From Paenibacillus terrae (GTDB lineage Bacteria > Bacillota > Bacilli > Paenibacillales > Paenibacillaceae): a stretch of 38,917 bases of DNA. The position numbers and the translations under genes were made by a program. The stretch's first letter is position 1, and every line of letters begins with the position of its first letter. The DNA is taken from assembly GCF_000943545.1 (NCBI RefSeq), contig NZ_JTHP01000060.1, positions 1 to 38,917 on the forward strand. The letters run 5' to 3'. The notes below the pieces were generated by a model. That model searched no databases. It was not told the DNA's origin and saw only the letters and a list, made by a program, of their open reading frames with translations. This document shows positions 24,779 to 32,274 of this stretch, piece after piece.

Positions 24779-26024
24779 TGATATCACTCTCCTTCACACC
24801 AAAATACTTGGGCTTCTTCACAGCATCCGCTTTAACCAGCAGATTGAGCAAGAAACGGGAGAAGAAGATATTCGTCAAAATACTGGTGACAATATCAACG
24901 ATGAGCACCAGAGCGAAACCTCTAACCGAGCCTGTTCCCAGACCGAACATAACAGCAGCCGCTATAATAGTCGTAATATTGGCATCCATAACGGTACGGA
25001 ACGAGGCCTTACTACCTGCGATGACAGAAGAACGAATCGTTTTACCTGTCTTGATTTCTTCTTTAATCCGCTCATACGTAATGATATTGGCATCGACCGC
25101 CATCCCGATCCCCAGCACGAACGCTGCGATACCCGGAAGTGTGAGTACAAACCCACCTAAGTAGAAGATGGCAAGCACCAGCCAGGTATGAACGATGAGA
25201 CAGAAGCTGGCAACCAATCCCGGTACACGGAACATCAAAATCATGAATACCAAAATAATGATCGAACCAATCAAACCGGCACGGATCGTCTGATCCAGTG
25301 ACAATTGGCCCAGTGTAGCGCCTACACTCTGGGAATATTTTTCCGTCAGTTTGAGCGGAAGCGCACCCAGGTTAATCGTATCGGCCAGCTTGTTCGCTTC
25401 ATCACGAGTATAGTTACCTGTGATCGATGCGCTGCCATCCGTCAGTTCTCCACGTACCGTAGGGGCGGAGAGTAATTCCTGATCCAGGAAAATAGCCAAT
25501 TCTTTGTTCAGAAGTCGCTTTGTAATTTCAGCAAACTTGGCTTTGTCTTTCACTTTGATACTAATTTCAGGTTGGTTCAGCTGGTCAAAGCCGACAACAG
25601 CACCGTTCTCCACAAAATCATTACCGCGAAGCTCAACTTTGCTGTATTGGCCCGGCTTTTTAGCATCCGCTGCCGTTGCACTGCGGAACGTCAGCTCGGC
25701 AGGCTTTTTCAGCATGGAGCGGACTTCTGCCTCATTGGAGACACCGGCAAGCCGCACACGAATACGGTTGGTGCCCTCCGTTGTTACTTCCGGCTCAGTC
25801 GTACCGAGCGCATTAATCCGTCTCTCCAGACTTTGAGCTGTTTGTATGAGAGACTGTCTGGTTACACTCTGCCCGGCTTCCAAAGGCTGGGCTTCATATA
25901 AAATTTCAAAGCCTCCCTTTAAATCGAGGCCTAGTTTTAAACTGTTCAGCAGGCCCGGGCTTGTCCCGACCATAACACCAGTGGTTATGAGCACGACCAC
26001 GATGAAACTTAGAATTCTCTTCAT
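24768..26024 (-). CDS. secD: Protein translocase subunit SecD
   Basis: Works with SecF in proton-driven protein export. The 418 residues start with a membrane helix (about 4-22), then LGLDLKGG (31-38), a large external P1 domain (about 40-235) and five C-terminal helices with GIGMAVDANIITYERIKEE. The frame extends 18 codons further, but ATG at 26024 begins the hydrophobic helix as in relatives; the ribosome site AAAGGGG is 13 bases away, which is rather far. A strong SigA promoter lies just upstream (26061-26089). Confidence 0.95.
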   Translation of the reverse strand: MKRILSFIVVVLITTGVMVGTSPGLLNSLKLGLDLKGGFEILYEAQPLEAGQSVTRQSLIQTAQSLERRINALGTTEPEVTTEGTNRIRVRLAGVSNEAEVRSMLKKPAELTFRSATAADAKKPGQYSKVELRGNDFVENGAVVGFDQLNQPEISIKVKDKAKFAEITKRLLNKELAIFLDQELLSAPTVRGELTDGSASITGNYTRDEANKLADTINLGALPLKLTEKYSQSVGATLGQLSLDQTIRAGLIGSIIILVFMILMFRVPGLVASFCLIVHTWLVLAIFYLGGFVLTLPGIAAFVLGIGMAVDANIITYERIKEEIKTGKTIRSSVIAGSKASFRTVMDANITTIIAAAVMFGLGTGSVRGFALVLIVDIVTSILTNIFFSRFLLNLLVKADAVKKPKYFGVKESDISAL

Positions 26025-26060
26025 TCCGTCCCATGTTCCCCTTTCATTCTCAATATTCCT

Positions 26061-26089
26061 ATTATAGCTACCCCTCAAAAAGCAGTCAA
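26061..26089 (-). promoter_or_regulatory. SigA-type promoter of secD-secF
   Basis: TTGACT (26089-26084), 17 bases, TATAAT (26066-26061) on the minus strand: a near-perfect housekeeping promoter 37 bases before the secD start. Confidence 0.9.
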
Positions 26090-26114
26090 TTTGAACGCAA
26101 AAAAAGACCCCCTT

Positions 26115-26372
26115 CTATTCGAAAGTGGAGCCCCGTAATGCGGACATTGTCAAATAGTTCATAAAGCTCGTCGCTTTAAGGGAAAGTATATCGTTAACGA
26201 GCTTGTGCAGCGGAGGAATACCCTCCTTTTCATATTTATGCCTGACACAATTCCAGACGTCCTTGCTTGTGACATGCTCATAGCCTACGAGAATCAACTC
26301 GTCCGCCTTGCTTTGACACAGCATCTCAATTGCGTCATCCCAATCCTGCTCATCCAGCTCTTCCATACCCAC
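26115..26372 (-). CDS. comN: ComN-like post-transcriptional regulator
   Basis: An 85-residue acidic soluble protein matching the small family represented by B. subtilis ComN (YrzD), which promotes comE mRNA accumulation and localisation, and is found at the same locus beside secDF and spoVB. Conserved features are the acidic start (EELDEQDW), LCQSKADELI, YEHVTSKDVW and the ending region HKLVNDILSLKA. The start is GTG with AGGAGG ten bases before; an ATG two codons later is further off. After the stop the minus strand has a seven-T run, but the preceding stem is weak. Confidence 0.88.
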   Translation of the reverse strand: MGMEELDEQDWDDAIEMLCQSKADELILVGYEHVTSKDVWNCVRHKYEKEGIPPLHKLVNDILSLKATSFMNYLTMSALRGSTFE

Positions 26373-26679
26373 GATGGCCGTTCCTCCTCCCAGCGACTCC
26401 GGTTCCGCAGATCAGCAATTAGCGGGGTTATTGACTGCTTTATAGAACATTTCTGCCCTGATCCTGGAAAACCCTTCTTTTTCGTCGAAAATAGCCGTAA
26501 ACCAACAATATATGCATTCATTTCGATCGTCAATAGCAGAATTCACCACTCCCCCTCTTGTTGTCCTGATCCCTCTGCTTTCAGTCGGAAAAGCTTGTCA
26601 TGAACATGGACAGGTCCAGCATATCTTTTACAGTAACACATAGACGCGGAATTCATTTTTGGGGAAGAGGGAGTTGCGA
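26373..26679. other. Intergenic region between divergent comN and spoVB
   Basis: This gap should contain both promoters. On the minus strand TTGACG (26532-26527), 17 bases and TATTGT could serve comN. On the plus strand an imperfect inverted repeat TGTCATG-aa-CATGGACA (about 26598-26614) lies upstream of spoVB; a SigE-type promoter is expected there, but the boxes are not convincing. A 44-codon minus-strand frame (26546-26412) is only weakly supported. Confidence 0.4.
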
Positions 26680-28254
26680 TTGAAAAAGCAGACATTCATC
26701 CATGGAGCAGTTATTTTATTAGCAGCTGGAATTATCAATCGGCTGCTGGGTTTTATTCCGCGAATCGCGCTCCCGCGTATTATCGGTCCCGAAGGAGTCG
26801 GCTTGTACCAACAGGGGTATCCCTTTTTTATCGTGCTGGTAACCCTTATTACCGGGGGGATACCGCTTGCCGTAGCCAAGCTTGTAGCCGAATCTGAAAC
26901 TGCGGGTCAACCCGAAATGTCACGGCGTATTTTGCACACCAGCCTGCGCTTCACTGTTACACTTAGCCTGCTGGCCATGGTGCTCTGTCTTCTCTTTGCC
27001 CCCTGGATTACAAGCCACCTGCTGACAGACAGCCGTGTATATTATACATTTGTCAGTATGAGTCCGATGATTGTCATTGTTGCTGTTTCCTCTGCCTACA
27101 GAGGCTATTTTCAGGGAAAACAAAATATGATTCCGTCCGCAAGCTCCTCCATTGCCGAGACTGTCATGCGCATTTTTTGCGTCATCTGGTTTGCTTATCT
27201 GCTCCTTCCGCATGGCGTAGCCTATGCTGCTGCGGGGGCGATGCTCGGTGCGCTGGCGGGTGAACTCATTGGCATGATTGTTCTTCTTTGGCAATACAAA
27301 TGGAACCAGCAAAAAGGTCATATACCCCTACAACCGGAAGTTCCTCCATCTTCAGGTGCTCATTCCGAACAACCGTCTGTGTTGTCACGACTTCTGTCTA
27401 TATCGGTTCCCGTAACAGCCGGAAGACTTGTGGGATCGTTGTCCTATTTGCTCGAATCTATTCTATGTATGCGTAGCCTGGCCGTAGCAGGTATTGCCAC
27501 CGGAGTGGCAACCGCCCAATACGGGGCCATGCAGGGTATGGTCATTCCAGTGTTATTACTGCCCGGTGTTCTCACCAGTTCACTGGCTGTTTCCCTTGTA
27601 CCTTCTTTATCCGAAGCTGCTGCCAAGGGACAAATGACAGCCATTCATAAGCGATTGCATCAATCCCTTCGGCTTGCTTTAGTTGCAGGAGCCCCATTTG
27701 CTGTCATTATGTACGTATTGGCAGAGCCTCTGTGCCTGCTCCTCTACAACAATGGCGACATTGCGGGCATGCTTAAGCTCATGGCTCCTTTTGCTCTTTT
27801 TATGTACATTCAGGCCCCGCTTCAGGCAACACTTCAGGCTCTGGATCGTCCCGGAAGCGCCTTATTCAATACCTTTGTCGGAGCCGTTATCAAAATCGTG
27901 CTTATCGTCTGGCTTGCTTCCCAGCCTCAATACGGTATTTATGGAGCTGTTATTGCCATTTGTATCAACAGTTCCATAGTCACTCTTTTGCATGGCTTCA
28001 GTGTAAGCAGACTACTTCGGTTTAGAGTGCGGCTGCTTGATTTCTGGAAAACCGGAGTCGGCATGATTATCATGGCGGCTGCCGTCTTATATGCTTACAG
28101 ACATCTAACGGTTTTCAGTCAAATGTGGCTGCAATTTCTTTTCGCCGCAGGCTTGGGCATTATTCTGTACCTTTTTCTGATGACTCTGACCAAAATGATT
28201 GACTGGGACAATCTCAACCGTATCCCCATCCTGAGAAGATGGTTTAAGGCATAG
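26680..28254 (+). CDS. spoVB: Stage V sporulation protein B, lipid II flippase-like (MOP family)
   Basis: A 524-residue polytopic membrane protein of the MurJ/SpoVB branch of MOP exporters, needed for spore cortex synthesis and thought to flip peptidoglycan precursors. It starts KKQTFIHGAVILLAAGI, like B. subtilis SpoVB, followed by PRIIGPEGVGLYQ, and has about 14 hydrophobic segments. TTG at 26680 with GAGGGAG six bases before fits the family start; an upstream TTG (26659) would add seven residues and lacks a site. The stop lies only five bases from the convergent yrbG stop. Confidence 0.93.
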   Translation: MKKQTFIHGAVILLAAGIINRLLGFIPRIALPRIIGPEGVGLYQQGYPFFIVLVTLITGGIPLAVAKLVAESETAGQPEMSRRILHTSLRFTVTLSLLAMVLCLLFAPWITSHLLTDSRVYYTFVSMSPMIVIVAVSSAYRGYFQGKQNMIPSASSSIAETVMRIFCVIWFAYLLLPHGVAYAAAGAMLGALAGELIGMIVLLWQYKWNQQKGHIPLQPEVPPSSGAHSEQPSVLSRLLSISVPVTAGRLVGSLSYLLESILCMRSLAVAGIATGVATAQYGAMQGMVIPVLLLPGVLTSSLAVSLVPSLSEAAAKGQMTAIHKRLHQSLRLALVAGAPFAVIMYVLAEPLCLLLYNNGDIAGMLKLMAPFALFMYIQAPLQATLQALDRPGSALFNTFVGAVIKIVLIVWLASQPQYGIYGAVIAICINSSIVTLLHGFSVSRLLRFRVRLLDFWKTGVGMIIMAAAVLYAYRHLTVFSQMWLQFLFAAGLGIILYLFLMTLTKMIDWDNLNRIPILRRWFKA

Positions 28255-28259
28255 CAGGC

Positions 28260-29042
28260 TTAATCCGAGGATTCCCCAAAGGCAGGCGGCGTAATATATA
28301 CATCGCCTTTATGGTTAACCGAGCACAAGAAAACATCCTTAAAATCTTTATGTCCTTGAGCTTGAATCTGATTTTTAAGCCAAAAACGGTTCATATCCAT
28401 ACGCTCCAAATTTCGATCCAGCACTTTGCCATCCATAATCAACGGAATGGGAAGGCCTTCATATCTAAACTTCCCGCCGATTTGAGGCGAAGGATGGACT
28501 TTATCCTCCTGTTGATCGTTTTTTATCAAATTCGTTTGTTCTAAACTTGGTTTCTGCTTTTCAGATTCACTATCTCCAACGTCATCATCTTTACTTATGA
28601 CCGTGAGCTTGCCTGTCGTTTCCAAAATAACATATTCTACATCGTCCAAGCCTTCGATATTTTGTTCCCGAAGTTGTAACAGCAGATCATCTAAATTGTA
28701 GCGTTGCTTCAGCATTTCTTCCCTGTTTATTTGTCCATTGGAGAACAATACACTGGGCTTACCATCGAACAGCAGCCGTAGACGCCGACTTTTAAGACTG
28801 AAATACGAAATGCCGATCTGCAAAATCAGAAGCACGCCCAAAGGAATCAATCCTTCATACAACGGACGTTTTATATCTTCCAAACTGAATACAGCGATTT
28901 CCGCAATCATAATGGATATCACGAGGTCAAAAACAGATAATTTTCCGATCTCCCGTTTACCCATTAAGCGCATAACCAGAAATACAATAAAGTACATGAG
29001 CAACGTTCGAAATATATGTGCAAAAATATCGTGACCCAACAT
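28260..29042 (-). CDS. yrbG: DUF421 membrane protein (YrbG/YetF family)
   Basis: A 260-residue protein with three N-terminal membrane helices (about 7-26, 38-53, 64-80) and a cytoplasmic DUF421 domain; the function of the family is unknown, although some relatives are linked to spore membranes. MGKREIGKLSVFDLVISI and RRLRLLFDGKPSVLFSNGQI are typical. Between residues 151 and 190 lies a charged, low-complexity insertion (rich in D, E, K, Q) that splits the two halves of the cytoplasmic part. ATG at 29042 follows GGAGAGGAGG. The position between spoVB and yrzE matches the B. subtilis order, which supports the name. Confidence 0.9.
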   Translation of the reverse strand: MLGHDIFAHIFRTLLMYFIVFLVMRLMGKREIGKLSVFDLVISIMIAEIAVFSLEDIKRPLYEGLIPLGVLLILQIGISYFSLKSRRLRLLFDGKPSVLFSNGQINREEMLKQRYNLDDLLLQLREQNIEGLDDVEYVILETTGKLTVISKDDDVGDSESEKQKPSLEQTNLIKNDQQEDKVHPSPQIGGKFRYEGLPIPLIMDGKVLDRNLERMDMNRFWLKNQIQAQGHKDFKDVFLCSVNHKGDVYITPPAFGESSD

Positions 29043-29244
29043 GTCGCCTCCTCTCCTATACTTGCGACAAGACATTCGCCGTTCATTGTACACGTATTCT
29101 GACCGTTTCTCATATCAACCATACAAAAAACAAAAGGTTAAATTATTCAAATAAAGACAAAGACTGCTTACGACTTGGTACTAAGCCGGGAGGCTTGGCC
29201 ATAGAATTATAATAGTTCAAACCTTGGTACAGGAGGAATTATCA

Positions 29245-29634
29245 ATGGAGCTCATTCGCCGCTGGTGTTCGTTTCGTCTGGCCCATCCCATTTTATCCGG
29301 CTTGTTTTATGCTTTTGCATGGATGCTGCTGGGCGCATTTATCCTTTCGCTACTCTTGTGGCTGACACAGATGCAGGAACAGGATTTATCGTTGTATACG
29401 TACATCGTTCATGCATTCGCCATGGTATCCGGCGGCTTCGTCGCTGGTAAAAGATCTACGAACAAAGGCTGGTATCAAGGCGGTATTACAGGCATCCTGT
29501 ATGGGCTAATCGTGCTGCTGGTCGGTTTTCTGGCACTGGATGCAGGCATGAACGCCAAGGATCTTTTGCATCTGGGAATTGCCTTTATCATTGGAGCCGG
29601 GGGCGGGATGTTTGGGATTAACCTGAGCAGATAA
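29245..29634 (+). CDS. yrzE: YrzE-like small membrane protein (TIGR04086 family)
   Basis: A 129-residue protein with four predicted membrane helices (about 18-42, 55-73, 84-102, 108-126), no known function. It contains HAFAMVSGGFVAGKRS and the repeat-like GAGGGMFG at the end. ATG at 29245 has AGGAGG eight bases upstream; an in-frame TTG seven codons earlier overlaps that site. The gene is divergent from yrbG; a TATAAT box lies at 29208-29213, but with a poor -35. It converges on yajC across a bidirectional terminator. Confidence 0.88.
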   Translation: MELIRRWCSFRLAHPILSGLFYAFAWMLLGAFILSLLLWLTQMQEQDLSLYTYIVHAFAMVSGGFVAGKRSTNKGWYQGGITGILYGLIVLLVGFLALDAGMNAKDLLHLGIAFIIGAGGGMFGINLSR

Positions 29635-29661
29635 TCAAAATGTATGTGGCGAAACAACACA

Positions 29662-29694
29662 AAAAACCGAGCCCTTCTCAAAGGCTCGGTTTTT
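29662..29694. terminator. Bidirectional terminator between yrzE and yajC
   Basis: AAAAACCGAGCC and GGCTCGGTTTTT (29662-29673 with 29683-29694) form a perfect 12-bp stem with a 9-nt loop and T-runs on both strands. Confidence 0.96.
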
Positions 29695-29713
29695 GCATGG
29701 TTATGCTAATATT

Positions 29714-30043
29714 CTATGATTTGGAAACAACTTCCTCGGAAGCTGCATCTTTTGCAATCGCATTGCTGATCGCGCTGCGATCAAAGGTTAGCTTCGTAAC
29801 ATCATTCACACGCAAAACGACCACATCATCCGTAATCTCCATAATTGTACCGTGAAGACCTCCGATTGTAATCACTTTATCACCCTTTTTCAAGGCTTGA
29901 AGCATCGTTTGACGCTGCTTCTGTTTTTTCTGATTCGGACGAATCAGCAAGAAATAGAAGATTACAAACATCAGAGCCAGTGGCCAAATCATTTGAAAAA
30001 GCCCCCCAGCTCCACCAGGTGCAGCTGCAGCAAATTGAAACAT
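29714..30043 (-). CDS. yajC: Preprotein translocase subunit YajC
   Basis: A small accessory protein of the Sec translocon. The 109 residues have a single N-terminal membrane helix (about 15-34), then the conserved IRPNQKKQK and a cytoplasmic domain with GDKVITIGGLHGTI. ATG at 30043 follows AAAGGGGG. It is the last gene of the ruv-queA-tgt run, 35 bases after tgt, as in most bacteria. Confidence 0.96.
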   Translation of the reverse strand: MFQFAAAAPGGAGGLFQMIWPLALMFVIFYFLLIRPNQKKQKQRQTMLQALKKGDKVITIGGLHGTIMEITDDVVVLRVNDVTKLTFDRSAISNAIAKDAASEEVVSKS

Positions 30044-30078
30044 ATTAAATCCCCCTTTCGTATACTCTCCCCTAAAAC

Positions 30079-31218
30079 TTAAAAACCTTTATCATTATCA
30101 TGAAGACCGTACTGCTCAAAAAATTCATCGCGGAAATCAAGCAGTCTGTCATCCATAATCGCTTGTCTGACATTGCGCATCAATTGAATTAAGAAATGCA
30201 AATTATGATACGTTGTCAGTCGGAGCCCGAAGGTTTCATCCGCTTTAATCAAGTGTCGTAAGTAAGCACGTGAATAATTACGACAGGTATAGCAATCACA
30301 AGCCGGATCAAGCGGGCCGAAATCTCTTGCATATTGGGCATTGCGAACGACAAGACGGCCTTGGCTGGTCATCGTTGTCCCGTTGCGAGCAATTCGTGTT
30401 GGAAGTACGCAATCAAACATATCCACACCACGGATAGCGCCTTCAATCAAGGCATCCGGAGAACCTACGCCCATCAAATAGCGTGGCTTGTTAGTGGGAA
30501 GCAGAGGAAGCGTATAATCCAGCACTTCATACATCAAATGCTTCGGTTCACCTACGCTCAGTCCACCAATAGCATACCCCGGGAAATCCATGGAAGTCAA
30601 ATCCGCCGCGCTCTGCTTGCGCAGATCTTCATGCATCCCTCCCTGAACAATGGCAAACAACCCTTGATCATGAGGACGCGCATGCGCCTCCAAACAGCGC
30701 TCAGCCCAACGGCTGGTACGTTCCAACGACTTTTTCACATACTCATATTCAGCCGGAAAAGGAGGACATTCATCAAAGGCCATCATAATATCCGAGCCGA
30801 GCGAGTTTTGAATTTCCATTGCCACTTCTGGCGAAAGAAACTTCTTATCTCCATTCAAATGAGAGCGAAAATGAACGCCCTCCTCCGTAATTTTACGCAT
30901 TTCACTCAATGAAAACACTTGAAACCCGCCGCTGTCCGTTAAAATAGGACGATCCCAGTTCATAAACTTGTGCAACCCGCCCGCTTCACGAATAATATCG
31001 TGACCAGGACGAAGAAACAGATGGTACGTATTACTCAAAATAATTTGAGCATCCATCTCTTTCAGTTCCTCAGGACTCATCGTTTTAACTGTAGCTTGTG
31101 TCCCTACAGGCATAAAGGTTGGTGTCTCAATAACCCCGTGAGGTGTATGCACACGCCCGAGACGGGCTCCCGATTGCTTGCAGGTTTTAATATGTTCGTA
31201 TCTTATTGCTGGTGCCAT
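30079..31218 (-). CDS. tgt: Queuine tRNA-guanine transglycosylase
   Basis: Replaces guanine 34 of GUN-anticodon tRNAs with preQ1. The 379 residues have the catalytic region ILTDSGGFQVFS with Asp95, the nucleophile Asp269 in FDCVLPTR, and the zinc site Cys307, Cys309, Cys312 and His338. Length and motifs are complete. The ribosome site is weak (AAGGAT, about 13 bases before the ATG), so translation may be coupled to queA, which ends 20 bases upstream. The Asn and Asp tRNAs of this window have GTT and GTC anticodons and are likely substrates. Confidence 0.97.
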   Translation of the reverse strand: MAPAIRYEHIKTCKQSGARLGRVHTPHGVIETPTFMPVGTQATVKTMSPEELKEMDAQIILSNTYHLFLRPGHDIIREAGGLHKFMNWDRPILTDSGGFQVFSLSEMRKITEEGVHFRSHLNGDKKFLSPEVAMEIQNSLGSDIMMAFDECPPFPAEYEYVKKSLERTSRWAERCLEAHARPHDQGLFAIVQGGMHEDLRKQSAADLTSMDFPGYAIGGLSVGEPKHLMYEVLDYTLPLLPTNKPRYLMGVGSPDALIEGAIRGVDMFDCVLPTRIARNGTTMTSQGRLVVRNAQYARDFGPLDPACDCYTCRNYSRAYLRHLIKADETFGLRLTTYHNLHFLIQLMRNVRQAIMDDRLLDFRDEFFEQYGLHDNDKGF

Positions 31219-31238
31219 ATTTTCTCTACCATCCTTAA

Positions 31239-32267
31239 TTAATAAATGAACATTGCGTCCCCAAAGCTGAAAAACCGATATTCCTGGTCAATCGCCTCTT
31301 GGTAAGCATGCATAATATTCTCCCTGCCCGCCAGTGCGCTGACCAGCATAACCAATGTGGATTTAGGCAAATGAAAATTCGTAATCATCGCATCTACCAC
31401 ACGGAATTCATAACCTGGATAAATGAAAATCTGCGTCCAGCCGCTGCTGGCCTGTAATAGTCCGTCACCGAATGTATTGCCCACCGTCTCCAGTGTCCGG
31501 CAACTGGTTGTCCCCACCGCCACGACTCTTCCGCCACGCGCTTTGGTTTCATTCAGCACATCTGCCGTTTCCTGTGACAATGAGTAATATTCTTCATGCA
31601 TCACATGCTCTTCAATCGTATCTACAGACATGGGTCTGAACGTTCCTAAACCGACGTGAAGGGTGACAAAAGCAATGGAAACACCCTTTTCTCTAATTCG
31701 GTCCAGCAATTCCTCTGTAAAATGTAATCCTGCGGTTGGAGCCGCGGCTGAGCCTTCATGCCGGGCATAAACCGTCTGATAACGCTCACGGTCATCCAGT
31801 TGCTCCTTGATATATGGTGGAAGCGGCATTTGCCCAAGACGATCCAATATCTCCTGAAAAATACCTTCATATGAGAATGAGAGCACTCTTCCGCCCATAT
31901 CGCCTTCTTCCTCAATGACCGCCTTCAGCTCATCACCGAAAACGATGACCGCACCCTTTTTAAGCTTCTTGCCGGGTTTTACCAATGCTTCCCATCGGTC
32001 ACCCTCCAGTTGCTTGAGCAGTAACACCTCGGCCTTAGCTCCCGTGTCTTCCTTGATACCAAACAAGCGTGCAGGAATCACTCGCGTATCATTTAGCACC
32101 AGCGTATCGCCCGGTTGGAGATACTGCACAATATCTGAAAATGTATGATGACCCACTTCACCGCTACCCTTGTTCAACGTCAGCAGTCTGGAAGCACTTC
32201 GATCAAGCAAAGGCGTCTGTGCAATTAATGTTTCAGGTAATTCAAAATCGTAATCGTTTACGTTCAT
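31239..32267 (-). CDS. queA: S-adenosylmethionine:tRNA ribosyltransferase-isomerase
   Basis: Converts preQ1 in tRNA to epoxyqueuosine using S-adenosylmethionine as ribosyl donor, the step after Tgt. The 342 residues carry DTLVLNDTRVIPARL, the conserved HEGSAAAPTAGLHFT and TFRPMSVDTIEEH, and end in the typical YRFFSFGDAMFI. AAGGAC overlaps the stop region of the upstream SpoIID-like gene, eight bases away, so the two are translated from one message. Confidence 0.97.
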   Translation of the reverse strand: MNVNDYDFELPETLIAQTPLLDRSASRLLTLNKGSGEVGHHTFSDIVQYLQPGDTLVLNDTRVIPARLFGIKEDTGAKAEVLLLKQLEGDRWEALVKPGKKLKKGAVIVFGDELKAVIEEEGDMGGRVLSFSYEGIFQEILDRLGQMPLPPYIKEQLDDRERYQTVYARHEGSAAAPTAGLHFTEELLDRIREKGVSIAFVTLHVGLGTFRPMSVDTIEEHVMHEEYYSLSQETADVLNETKARGGRVVAVGTTSCRTLETVGNTFGDGLLQASSGWTQIFIYPGYEFRVVDAMITNFHLPKSTLVMLVSALAGRENIMHAYQEAIDQEYRFFSFGDAMFIY

Positions 32268-32274
32268 ATATTGG

